Source of the DNA: Bacillus sp. HF117_J1_D
GTDB lineage: Bacteria > Bacillota > Bacilli > Bacillales > Bacillaceae_C
Length of the DNA stretch: 64,000 nucleotides
Assembly (NCBI GenBank): GCA_009928435.1
Contig: JAABNQ010000011.1
Location: forward strand, 1 to 64,000
Reading direction: 5' to 3'
A model generated the notes under the pieces. The model had not been told where the DNA came from, did not search any database, and saw nothing but the letters and a program-made list of their open reading frames with translations. A program made the translations under genes and the position numbers. This document shows, piece by piece, positions 54,562-64,000 of this stretch; positions within the stretch are counted from its first letter, which is position 1, and each line of letters opens with the position of its first letter.

Positions 54562-54638
54562 TTTTGCTCTTATTTGAGCAAAAGCATAACCATTACAACC
54601 AACTCCGCCACAAGGAGGACAGGTTGTTTTTTATTTTA
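54562..54638 (+). terminator. Perfect inverted repeat and terminator without an upstream gene
   Basis: TTTTGCTC–TTATTT–GAGCAAAA (54562–54583) is followed by a second stem with CAACC..TCC / GGA..GGTTG (54596–54626) and a TTTTTTATTTT run. No plus-strand gene precedes it, so it may end a small RNA or attenuate a leader. Confidence 0.45.
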
Positions 54639-54749
54639 TGGATTTGAATCAACCAAATCCTTCGCTTATTAATTAGGAACAAAAAATATTTTTTGAAAAT
54701 CCTCAACTTAGTTGCTCTACCAAGGCTATAAGGTGAGAGGAAAAATACT

Positions 54750-54947
54750 ATGCACGACCGTCCGAGTAACTATTTGCTGTGGCATTTAGCTAGGGAGTTA
54801 ATTATTTCGGCTATTAGTAGAGGAAATCAAAATTACAGAAATATTTGTTCCAGTACTCAAACTGCGGACTTGTCCAGTGGTTGGTGGGAGGAAATAACCT
54901 TCAAAACATATTCTGCGGATTTGCTTTTCTCGTGGACTACTAATTAA
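54750..54947 (+). CDS. Possible small protein of unknown function
   Basis: A 65-codon frame from ATG 54750, nine bases after GAGAGG, encodes a Trp/Ser-rich protein (LLWHLARELIISAISRGNQ, SSGWWEEITF). I recognise no family. The overlapping minus-strand frames here are no better. It may be a real small gene or chance. Confidence 0.3.
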   Translation: MHDRPSNYLLWHLARELIISAISRGNQNYRNICSSTQTADLSSGWWEEITFKTYSADLLFSWTTN

Positions 54948-55160
54948 AGCAACGTTTTTGCTCTCACTGCTCCTTGACAACTGAATACCCCGAAATGCAA
55001 GAGATACATCATGCAGAATATGCCATGACGAAGATTCCGAGCGTATTCCTTGAAAGATAACGAGGCTATGCCAAACAAGGCAAGCCCTCTGGAACGGTAG
55101 TATTTCGGGCGATTTATGAAAGGCAAGGAGGTGAAATAACTGAATACACAATACGATAAC

Positions 55161-57464
55161 TTGCCGCAGAAACTTAAAGATAAGCCACAGTTCTGCTGTT
55201 GGAGATATGAAGAGCGAAGTGGCAGAAAGACCAAAGTTCCTTATGACCCGGTAACAGGAAGAAGAGCAAAACCAGATCAGCCGAGTACTTTTAAAGAATT
55301 TAATTCAGCGGTATCGGCTGTTAGTAATTATGATGGCATCGGCTTATTAGTCGGTTATGACATTTGCGTTATAGATTTAGATGATTGCTTCGACAGTAGC
55401 GGTAAGCTTAAGCCTATTGCCCAGAATGTTGTTGATGCTTTTAGCGGCTGCTATATGGAACGAAGTCCATCTGGGAAAGGTCTGCATATTTCCTTTAAGG
55501 CTTCTGGTTTTCTTTATGACAAAACAAAATACTATATCAACAATAGAAAATTAGGAATTGAGGTCTACGTGTCAGGAGCGACAAACCGCTTTGTTACGGT
55601 AACAGGCAATGTGTTTGCTGATGGTGATGTACTGGAAAAATCAGATGCACTACAGATGATGCTAGACAAGTATATGCTTCGCCCTAACCCTGTGAAGCAA
55701 TTACCTAATATAGAAAGCCAATCCTATCTGTCTGATAAGTCCGTTATTGAGAAAGCTTCCAAATCAGTAAATGGGGGAAGATTCAAAGCATTATGGCAGG
55801 GAGATACATCAAGCTATGCTTCTGCCAGTGAAGCTGATTTAGCGCTTTGCAGTATGCTTGCCTTTTGGTGTGGCAGGGATATTAGACAGATGGATAGACT
55901 TTTCCGAGAGAGTGCCTTAATGCGAGATAAGTGGAATAGACCGCAATCCGGCAGTACTTATGGAATGCTAACCATACAAAAAGCAATTGCAAGTGTTACG
56001 GAGATATACAAACCGAGTGGTAAGCGTTCATCAGCTACAGAAGATTTTTGGGAACATTCCCTTGCTGACTTAAAGCCTGAAAACAATGAGCGTTACCCTT
56101 GGACGGATATTGGAGCAAGCAGACTGTTTGCTGACTACTATAAGGCTTATGCCCGGTATGTTCCCGAAAGGAAAATGTGGTTTTGCTATGAAAACGGCAT
56201 ATGGACTCCCGATATTGGCAACCTCAAAGTGATGGAAATGTGCAAATCACTAGCTAACCAACTGCTAACATATGCTTTAACTATTCAGGATGAACATCAG
56301 AGAAAGGCATACATTGACTATTGCCGTAAATGGCAATTAAGAAGATACAGGGAAACGGTACTTAAGGATGCACAGAGCGTATACCCCATTTCGATGGCTG
56401 AATTTGACCAAGATCCTCTTGTGTTAAATTGCACCAATGGAACATTGTTTTTAAAGTCGATGGATTTTCGTCCCCACAACAGCGAGGACAGACTCACAAA
56501 GATATCCAGCGTTAAATATGACCCTGAGGCAAAAAGCGAGCGATGGGATGCATTTATTCGTGAAATTATGAGCGGAGATGAGGAAAAGGCAAAGTTCCTA
56601 CAAAAAGCCTTCGGATATGGTATCAGCGGAGACACTCGGTATGAATGCCTATTTGTTCTCTATGGTGCCACAACGAGAAACGGTAAAGGGACGCTATGCG
56701 AGAGCATTCTTAAGGTATTAGGCAGCTACGGCTGTACTGCAAGACCGGAGACAATCAGTCTAAAAAATAACAATAACAGTTCAAGTCCCAGCGAGGATAT
56801 TGCCCGGCTTGCAGGAGTACGCTTTGTGAATATTTCCGAACCTAGCAGAGGACTTGTCCTAAATGCCGCACAGGTAAAAAGTATGACGGGTGGTGACACC
56901 ATCAATGCAAGGTTTCTGCACGAGAATTCTTTTGACTTCTCACCAAAGTTTAAGCTGTATATCAACACTAATTATCTGCCCGTCATTACGGATATGACGC
57001 TGTTTTCCAGTGGCAGAGTGGTGATTATCCCTTTTGAACGACACTTCGATGATAGCGAGCAGGATAAAAGCCTAAAACGTGAATTTGCTAAGCCTAAGAA
57101 TCAGAGCGCTATCCTCAACTGGCTAATTGAAGGCTATCAGTTGTTAAAGAAGGAAGGCTTGACTTTACCTGATTCTGTTAAGACAGCAACGGAGGATTAT
57201 AAACGTGACAGCGATAAAATAGCATTATTTTTCGAGGATGCCTTGGAGGAAAGTCCTAATAGTGAGGTGCGCACATCCGAAGTGTATGCCCGGTATCAGC
57301 GTTGGTGCAGTGCCAATGGATGTTATTCGGAGAATGCAAGAAACTTCAAACAGGCATTAACAGCTATCGCCCGTGTAGAACGGAAACGACCACGTTCTGG
57401 TGGTGGAATGACCACAATGCTTATCGGATATAGGCTGACAGAAGAAGAATTTCTTCTTATTTAA
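55161..57464 (+). CDS. PrimPol/D5-type primase-helicase of phage-plasmid type
   Basis: A 767-residue replication initiator. The N-terminal part resembles AEP-type primase-polymerases (VPYDPVTGRRA, CVIDLDDC at 69–76, SGKGLHI at 104–110). The C-terminal half is the D5/P4-family SF3 helicase with Walker A GATTRNGKGT (about 502–511), RLAGVRFVNISEPSRG and FKLYINTNYLPVITD. It lets the element replicate independently. TTG 55161 lacks a ribosome site; CTG 55140 lies eight bases after AGGAGG in the same frame, so the true start may be that codon. Confidence 0.88.
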   Translation: MPQKLKDKPQFCCWRYEERSGRKTKVPYDPVTGRRAKPDQPSTFKEFNSAVSAVSNYDGIGLLVGYDICVIDLDDCFDSSGKLKPIAQNVVDAFSGCYMERSPSGKGLHISFKASGFLYDKTKYYINNRKLGIEVYVSGATNRFVTVTGNVFADGDVLEKSDALQMMLDKYMLRPNPVKQLPNIESQSYLSDKSVIEKASKSVNGGRFKALWQGDTSSYASASEADLALCSMLAFWCGRDIRQMDRLFRESALMRDKWNRPQSGSTYGMLTIQKAIASVTEIYKPSGKRSSATEDFWEHSLADLKPENNERYPWTDIGASRLFADYYKAYARYVPERKMWFCYENGIWTPDIGNLKVMEMCKSLANQLLTYALTIQDEHQRKAYIDYCRKWQLRRYRETVLKDAQSVYPISMAEFDQDPLVLNCTNGTLFLKSMDFRPHNSEDRLTKISSVKYDPEAKSERWDAFIREIMSGDEEKAKFLQKAFGYGISGDTRYECLFVLYGATTRNGKGTLCESILKVLGSYGCTARPETISLKNNNNSSSPSEDIARLAGVRFVNISEPSRGLVLNAAQVKSMTGGDTINARFLHENSFDFSPKFKLYINTNYLPVITDMTLFSSGRVVIIPFERHFDDSEQDKSLKREFAKPKNQSAILNWLIEGYQLLKKEGLTLPDSVKTATEDYKRDSDKIALFFEDALEESPNSEVRTSEVYARYQRWCSANGCYSENARNFKQALTAIARVERKRPRSGGGMTTMLIGYRLTEEEFLLI

Positions 57465-57627
57465 ACACAGTGTAGCAGCTTGTAGCAAGAAAAACAGGTT
57501 ATATAAAAAATCGCTCTCGTATAGAGAGTTTAGTTTTTACCTGCTACATCTTGCTACAAAGCTTAAAAACCTTGAAAACACAGACTTTTACCCCATGTGT
57601 TCAACATAAAAAGAAAGGACGCAAAAC

Positions 57628-57858
57628 ATGAATAGGAATAAAAATAGACTTTTCAAATCCTATGACCCTAGCGATTTTGATACAGAGCATTATGAAGGAA
57701 TGTTTATATTACCGCAGGCAAAAGGCTCTCCGGTAGTTATCCAACGTAGTAAAAATGCAGACCCTCCGCACTGGTGTATCGTGCATGGATATTCCAACAG
57801 TGTCCATTACAGCTATAAGGAAGTGATAGATTATTGCTTAAAGCAAGGATGGCTTTAA
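57628..57858 (+). CDS. Small hypothetical protein of the element
   Basis: A 76-residue soluble protein with YDPSDFDTEHYEGMFILPQ and HWCIVHGYSNSVHYSYKEVIDYCLKQGW in two parts. I know no function. ATG 57628 follows AAGAAAGGACGC. It lies between the replication gene and the capsid gene on the same strand, so it may be a phage-type accessory factor. Confidence 0.6.
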   Translation: MNRNKNRLFKSYDPSDFDTEHYEGMFILPQAKGSPVVIQRSKNADPPHWCIVHGYSNSVHYSYKEVIDYCLKQGWL

Positions 57859-57867
57859 TTTCTATCC

Positions 57868-57962
57868 CCATAGGGGAGGTCAAATCTCCACACCTTTTCA
57901 TCTGGACAACGGGCGTGGGGCAACGCGTAAAAAAACGCAGTTTCAAACGGGGTATATACCCC
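57868..57962. repeat. Cluster of palindromes ahead of the capsid gene
   Basis: Three palindromes lie in 95 bases: CCCCATAGGGG (57868–57878), GCGT–AAAAAA–ACGC (about 57925–57938), and the perfect 14-mer GGGGTATATACCCC (57949–57962). They lie just upstream of the capsid ribosome site. Confidence 0.6.
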
Positions 57963-57995
57963 ACAATCCATTTTAATTTAGGAGGTTAAAGGATT

Positions 57996-58895
57996 ATGGC
58001 AACATCAACAACTTATAATAGAGCGTTTTGGAATGTTATGAAAGGAAAAGAAGAAAACAATCAAAATCTGAACGAGGGCTTTGATAATGCAGGAGCCTAT
58101 GTCGCACCAGACGAGTTCAGAGAAGGCTTTAACACTGCTCTATCCAAGGAGAATATATTCCGCAGATTTGCTACTGTTATCAATCTATCTTCTGCAGAAG
58201 GTAAAATTCAAGCTGTATCCTCAACGGGTACAGCAGATTGGGTTGAAGACGGAGATCCAATCCCCGAAAGTACCGATACATTTACACAGTTTCTGGTGAA
58301 ATCATACAAGCTGGCATCTCTTGTCAAGCTAAACCGCTCATTCGTCACCGATATGAACTTTAATCTTGAAAAATATCTGATGGGTGATTTTGCGAAGCGT
58401 TTTGGCAAGGCTGAGGAAAATGCATTACTTAATGGAAATGGCACAACACAGCCAACAGGTATCCTTACAGCAGATGCAGATGTAACTACAGCAGATAGTG
58501 CTACCATCTCTTTTGATGAGATTATCTCTCTGTATTTTTCATTAAAAGATGAATACCGAAATAACGCTGTGTTTATCATGCACGATAATACAGCTATGCT
58601 TCTTAGAACCCTTAAGGATACAAGCGGCAGTTATCTGTGGAATCCTTCAGATAACACCATCTTCGGAAAGCCTGTAGTTACCTCTCCATATATGCCTACT
58701 GTATCAGCAGGAGCAAAAAGCATAGTATTTGGAGATTTATCATACTACTGGCTGATTGAGCGTCAGCCAATAACAATAAAAAAATTAAGTGAGTTATATG
58801 CATTGCAGGGGCAAATTGGCTTTTCTGCTTACGAGAGATTGGATGGGAAGCTAATTCAACCGGATGCTCTGAAAATATTACAAATAAAAGCTTAA
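57996..58895 (+). CDS. HK97-family phage major capsid protein
   Basis: A 299-residue protein with HK97-fold marks: GAYVAPDEFREGF, the E-loop-like WVEDGDPIPESTDTFTQF, LVKLNRSFVTDMNFNLEKYL, ALLNGNGTTQPTGIL and GKPVVTSPYMPTV. Capsid proteins of this family form the shell of tailed phages. It starts near the mature N-terminus, without the usual long scaffold-like delta domain. No terminase, portal, protease or tail gene is nearby. ATG 57996 follows TAGGAGGTTAAAGGATT. Confidence 0.88.
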   Translation: MATSTTYNRAFWNVMKGKEENNQNLNEGFDNAGAYVAPDEFREGFNTALSKENIFRRFATVINLSSAEGKIQAVSSTGTADWVEDGDPIPESTDTFTQFLVKSYKLASLVKLNRSFVTDMNFNLEKYLMGDFAKRFGKAEENALLNGNGTTQPTGILTADADVTTADSATISFDEIISLYFSLKDEYRNNAVFIMHDNTAMLLRTLKDTSGSYLWNPSDNTIFGKPVVTSPYMPTVSAGAKSIVFGDLSYYWLIERQPITIKKLSELYALQGQIGFSAYERLDGKLIQPDALKILQIKA

Positions 58896-58970
58896 ATAAT
58901 GGATTAGGCACTGAGTCATCAATTCTGCTCAGTGCCAGTTCCTTCAAAACATCGGACAGGAGGTCACGAT

Positions 58971-59174
58971 ATGGAAAACCAAAGTAACAGCCGCACAACC
59001 AAATCCGATATCGGAGGTACGGTCTATGTGGTGGAATCACGAGTAAGTGATTCAGCAAAGGAAAGTGCATATTCCAAGCTGAAACGACTGATTACAGTCA
59101 ACGCAAAAAGCCTTTCAAAGTTATCAGATAGTTCATATAAACCCACGGAATTCAACTCGACTTCTTCAAGGTAG
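58971..59174 (+). CDS. TnpW-like transposon protein
   Basis: A 67-residue protein resembling the TnpW family of Tn4451-type elements: ENQSNSRTTKSDIGGTVYVVESRVSDSAKES (split over helices) and LKRLITVN. TnpW has no defined activity. ATG 58971 follows GGAGGTCACGAT. It lies 57 bases before the serine recombinase, the normal TnpW–TnpX order. An upstream extension to 58932 lacks a ribosome site. Confidence 0.72.
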   Translation: MENQSNSRTTKSDIGGTVYVVESRVSDSAKESAYSKLKRLITVNAKSLSKLSDSSYKPTEFNSTSSR

Positions 59175-60884
<1,710 letters not shown>

Positions 60885-60893
60885 ACTAAAAAA

Positions 60894-60929
60894 CGGCATA
60901 GCCGCTATTAACGACTATGCCGAATTTTT
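60894..60929 (+). terminator. Terminator of the recombinase gene
   Basis: CGGCATAG–loop–CTATGCCG followed by AATTTTTC. Confidence 0.8.
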
Positions 60930-60973
60930 CAGAGATTATAAATCCCTATCTGACCGCTCCTAAGAGGGGTCCC

Positions 60974-61321
60974 TTATGACAAAGAGCTGTATAATTCGTC
61001 CAGCGGCTTCATGATAATTTTATTCAGTTCCGAAATGGTCATACTCATCCGCTGCTCTGCTTCCATAAGCTTAGTCACTTTCTCATTTTGCTGCACTCGG
61101 TTAGCTATTTCCTGAGCATGCATAACCTCTTCCTCCGAAATATCTTGGCCTTCCATTTGCTTTTGCTGAAGCTGCATCTGGACATTGCGGAACTCACCAA
61201 ACATTCTATTCGCTTCACTGTCGTTAGCAACAGATTGATACATCTCTGTCAAATGCTTGAATTCATCACTGTTTCGCATTGCTTTTTCAAGATCGTACGC
61301 AAAATCATATAAATTGTTCAT
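60974..61321 (-). CDS. yheA: YlbF/YmcA-family protein YheA
   Basis: A 115-residue helical protein of the YlbF family, related to factors that bind RNase Y. Marks are YDFAYDLEKAMRNSDEF, SVANDSEANRMFGEFRNVQMQLQQKQ and MSMTISELNKIIMKPLDELYSSL. ATG 61321 follows GAGGAGGGATG; the upstream GTG-type extension to 61336 includes that site. The mobile element lies right after its stop codon, so its own terminator may be lost. It follows yheB. Confidence 0.88.
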   Translation of the reverse strand: MNNLYDFAYDLEKAMRNSDEFKHLTEMYQSVANDSEANRMFGEFRNVQMQLQQKQMEGQDISEEEVMHAQEIANRVQQNEKVTKLMEAEQRMSMTISELNKIIMKPLDELYSSLS

Positions 61322-61350
61322 ATCATCCCTCCTCACCCAAGTGTAACATA

Positions 61351-62490
61351 CTATGAAGTGACCATTACAATGATTCCTTGGATCAAACCAATCAAGCCTC
61401 CAAGAAGTGCCCCAAGGTACGTAATCATGACGAGTTCTTTTTTTGCAACAGCTATAACCAGTTCTTCCAAGCGTTCAAGAGAAAATGACTCAATTTCATT
61501 CCGTACGATATCCTCCACTTGAAAACGCTCAAGGATTTCCCCTGACTGTTTTGTTAAATAGTCACCTGCTGCTGCAAGCAGTTTTGGCACCAACGTGTCC
61601 AATAATTGGATTTTATACGGTTCAATCAGCTCTTTAACAGGCTTTTGCCAATATCCCTCAAGCGGAAATAAGTCAGCTATCCCCTTTTTTATAAATTGCA
61701 GAACTTTCTCCTCATTCACTCCGGAATAAAATTCCTCTAGCTTTCTTTGTTCAAGCTTTCGTCCTTCATCCTCCAAAATAGATATCAGGAGACCTCTTGT
61801 TCCTTTATTTTGGAGAAACCTCATTATTTCCGGCTGTAATTTCTCCGTCAGCTGCTCCTCGCCGATGAACATCTGAACCAAATTCCAAAGCTTTCCCCTG
61901 TTTTTCAAAAAATTCTCGATCATAAACCTAATTTTCTCTTTTCCCTCATCGCTGGAAAAATAGTCTTCCCCTTTTTCGATGATGTGATCGGCCATCCCAG
62001 GGATTTTGCTATAAATGGTTTCCGTGAGCTGTTCAGGCAAGATATCGCCTATCGGCTTGTCCAAATATTTTATCTTAAGTGCGGTATATTTTCTTTCAAT
62101 CGTTCGATCAATCGCTGAGTTCATTCTCTCAACCGAATTTTCGATTCCCCAATGATTCAGTATTTCTTCTGGCGTCATTCCTTTTTCCAGCCAACTGTTC
62201 AATTTGGTGTTCATCCATTCCTCTGTATCACGTTTGAACGACTCATCTGTCAGTTTTTTATAAATGCTTTCAGGCGTTACCAGATAGCCTACAACAAGCT
62301 TTCCGATTTGAGCAGCTAACTCCCCCTGTCGCTTCGGAATTAAGCCAGGTGTAAACGGTACGCGCCATTTACCAATATAAAGCGTGCGATATGGCCGAAA
62401 AAGCATCCGGATTGCCAAAAAGTTAGTGAATCCCCCTATTACGGCTCCGATAATCACCATGAAAGGTATGATAGTAAACCAGGTTGACAT
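61351..62490 (-). CDS. yheB: DUF445 membrane protein YheB
   Basis: A 379-residue protein with an N-terminal membrane segment (IIPFMVIIGAVIGGFTNFLAI), the family block RMLFRPYRTLYIGKWRVPFTPGLIPKRQGELA (split), a long charged helical middle and a C-terminal pair of helices (MITYLGALLGGLIGLIQGIIVM). DUF445 proteins are of unknown function; the B. subtilis homologue is spore-associated. ATG 62490 follows TAAAGGAGAGAAAATAC. An extension to 62523 has no site. Confidence 0.88.
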   Translation of the reverse strand: MSTWFTIIPFMVIIGAVIGGFTNFLAIRMLFRPYRTLYIGKWRVPFTPGLIPKRQGELAAQIGKLVVGYLVTPESIYKKLTDESFKRDTEEWMNTKLNSWLEKGMTPEEILNHWGIENSVERMNSAIDRTIERKYTALKIKYLDKPIGDILPEQLTETIYSKIPGMADHIIEKGEDYFSSDEGKEKIRFMIENFLKNRGKLWNLVQMFIGEEQLTEKLQPEIMRFLQNKGTRGLLISILEDEGRKLEQRKLEEFYSGVNEEKVLQFIKKGIADLFPLEGYWQKPVKELIEPYKIQLLDTLVPKLLAAAGDYLTKQSGEILERFQVEDIVRNEIESFSLERLEELVIAVAKKELVMITYLGALLGGLIGLIQGIIVMVTS

Positions 62491-62511
62491 GTATTTTCTC
62501 TCCTTTAGTAA

Positions 62512-62558
62512 AAGCGTTAGCACCTGTCTGGACGGCAGTTTACAGGGCTCTGACGCTT
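62512..62558. repeat. Imperfect stem-loop in the yheB leader
   Basis: AAGCGT-AG-CCTGT pairs with ACAGG-CT-ACGCTT. It begins 22 bases upstream of the yheB start, and could fold in its mRNA. Confidence 0.45.
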
Positions 62559-62671
62559 GAACTGACTTAAATCAATTTCATACTTTTATATTAAAATGCA
62601 ATGGTTTTGCGCTTCAACTATGACACTAAGACTTCTAATTGTCGAAGCTAACTGTATTTCCTTACTCTTGA

Positions 62672-62699
62672 ACAAGGACAGGCCCTCCGTCATACGATA
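62672..62699 (+). promoter_or_regulatory. Candidate sigma-K promoter of the YheC/D gene
   Basis: AC (62672–62673), 17 bases, then CATACGATA (62691–62699). It fits AC–16/17–CATAnnnTA and lies 110 bases upstream of the gene. CATACGAT also fits seven of eight positions of a sigma-E −10. Confidence 0.45.
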
Positions 62700-62808
62700 T
62701 GGGGAATCCGCCTAGTTCTGTTGTACGACATTGTACGGTCTGAACTGATTATAAATAATAATGGTGCACAAGGGCAAATATAGATACCTTTTAAAAGGAG
62801 GCTTTTGA

Positions 62809-64000
62809 ATGAGGGTTCGGTATAAATGTGAAATGTTTGACAGTAACGAAATTAAACTGTATTATCCGCGGGAATTTCGTCCTAAGGGGAAGCATCCATT
62901 TGTCCTATTTGGTTCCAATGCTGCAGAAGCTGAATGCAGCCGGCATCCAAATGGGAGAAATATCATTTCCATCAGTTCAAGCTTGGCTAACATTTTGGGA
63001 ATCCCTGAATTTGTTTCGTCACTTTGTCTCTTTGAAGATGATGAGGCCTTATATCTCGGTCCCCTAGTAGGCATTTTCACGTCAGGTTTTACACCTTATC
63101 AACTATTGCCTGTTGGAGAAAGGACAAAAAATTTCGCCAATCAAATGTCCGTACAGGCCTCAGTCGGAGCGGTCCCTTTTTTATTCGGTGAAAAACATAT
63201 CGATTGGGAAAAAGGGGTCATTCATGGCTTTTTCTATCACGAACAAAGCTGGAAGAAAAGAATCGTTCCTTTTCCTAACGTTGTTTATGACAGGTTGCCA
63301 AACCGGTTGAGTGAAGGCCAACCCACATTCCAAAAAGTGAAAGAAAAAATGGAAAATGACTACCTCATTCCCTGGTATAACCCGGGGTTTTTCAACAAGC
63401 TGGAGCTGCATGAGCGGTTGTGCAATGATTCCCGTGCCGAACATTATCTTCCTGAAACTCATCCATTTAGATCATTTTCAGATATTGAACGGATGGTTGA
63501 AACTTATGGGCATGTATATTTGAAGCAGGCGGATGGAAGCAACGGAGAAAAAATTCGTCAAGTTCTCTATGATCCAGAACAAGGAGATTTCTATTGTCGT
63601 TTTTTTGATGAAAAAAGCAGGCTTTATAGATTCTCTTCCATCGAGGGACTAATCAACCACATGTATGAAGGGAAAGCATCAAACAAATTGATTGTGCAGC
63701 AGGGAATTCGGCTCCGTCGGGTTAACAAGAAGCCGATGGATTTCCGTGTCCATGTTAATAAAGATGAAAACGGCCAATGGAATATGAGTGCAATCGCCGC
63801 TAAAATTGCAGGAGATGGCAGCCCTACCACTCATTCAAGGTTTGGGGGGGTCATTCGATCCCTTGAAGAAATTTTTCCGGATGATGCAGAAAGGGAGCTT
63901 TATCAACATAAACTTCAAAAAGCTGCACTGGATCTCGCTGCTGCCATTGAAGATAATATTGGAGGAATTGTTGCGGAAGTTGGCTTTGATCTGGGAATCG
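62809..64000 (+). CDS. YheC/YheD-family spore coat-associated protein (partial)
   Basis: The frame is open at the right edge (397 codons visible). It has the domain order of YheC/YheD: an N-terminal part with LFGSNAAEAECSRHPNGR and GPLVGIFTSGF, then VYDRLPNRLSE and an ATP-grasp region with VYLKQADGSNGEKI, LIVQQGIRLRR, DFRVHVNKDENGQW and GGVIRSLEEIF. B. subtilis YheC and YheD lie beside yheB and are found at the spore. ATG 62809 follows AAAAGGAGG. Confidence 0.88.
   Translation, partial: MRVRYKCEMFDSNEIKLYYPREFRPKGKHPFVLFGSNAAEAECSRHPNGRNIISISSSLANILGIPEFVSSLCLFEDDEALYLGPLVGIFTSGFTPYQLLPVGERTKNFANQMSVQASVGAVPFLFGEKHIDWEKGVIHGFFYHEQSWKKRIVPFPNVVYDRLPNRLSEGQPTFQKVKEKMENDYLIPWYNPGFFNKLELHERLCNDSRAEHYLPETHPFRSFSDIERMVETYGHVYLKQADGSNGEKIRQVLYDPEQGDFYCRFFDEKSRLYRFSSIEGLINHMYEGKASNKLIVQQGIRLRRVNKKPMDFRVHVNKDENGQWNMSAIAAKIAGDGSPTTHSRFGGVIRSLEEIFPDDAERELYQHKLQKAALDLAAAIEDNIGGIVAEVGFDLGI

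Larger units (their letters stand above)
54342..55139. other. Divergent control region of the element
   Basis: About 800 bases between the XRE gene and the replication gene. It contains two plus-strand hairpins (54562–54638), one weak small frame (54750–54947) and, at 54950–55130, sequence without a recognisable gene. Promoters for both arms must lie here. Confidence 0.5.

Overview
The window is a Bacillaceae chromosome segment. Gene content and order follow the yhj–yhf–yha–yhe block of Bacillus subtilis (from memory of that genome): gerP spore-germination operon, addBA, yhjE/yhjD, comK, yhzC, yhfN, lcfB, lplJ, yhfI, yhfH, hemEHY with hmoB, ecsAB, hit, yhaH, hpr, yhaI, prsA, yhaL, yhaMNO, yhzD, yhaX, yheA, yheB and a YheC/YheD gene. 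Spore genes (gerPA-PF, YjcZ peptides, yhaL, yheC/D) and comK mark a spore-former of the Bacillus group. The species cannot be named from sequence alone.

Layout. 1–4.83 kb is a scrapyard: the right part of an IS1182-type element, a small membrane protein, a secreted amidase that has lost its 5' end against a phage-type gene stub, and a decayed DDE transposase that stops right at the sigma-K promoter of gerP. 4.83–6.9 kb is a complete gerPA-F operon. It converges on addA/addB (double-strand-break repair). 14.4–31.2 kb holds mostly minus-strand housekeeping genes: TVP38 membrane protein, ComK, a membrane metallopeptidase, AzlCD exporter, a crotonase, acyl-CoA ligase LcfB behind a near-perfect FadR box, lipoate ligase, a class 2 PyrD with an anomalous 5' end, a Sco protein, and the late haem pathway facing the haem monooxygenase gene hmoB. 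31.4–47.2 kb carries a YhaA peptidase, the Ecs ABC transporter, Hit, Hpr, PrsA, the YhaM exoribonuclease and the SbcDC-like YhaO/YhaN pair, ending with a Cof-type HAD protein whose nucleophile Asp is Asn.

47.4–60.95 kb is an integrated mobile element absent from the B. subtilis order; it lies between yhaX and yheA. Its plus-strand half carries a PrimPol/D5-type replication protein, a small unknown gene, a lone HK97-type major capsid gene, a TnpW-like gene and a Tn4451/TnpX-type large serine recombinase. Its minus-strand half is a four-gene defence operon: XRE regulator, type III modification methylase, type III restriction helicase-nuclease and an OLD-family ATPase-TOPRIM nuclease. The tight mod–res–old arrangement and the orphan capsid are the most unusual parts of the window.

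After the element the host order resumes with yheA, yheB and a YheC/YheD-family spore gene that runs off the right edge. No rRNA, tRNA or CRISPR array was seen.
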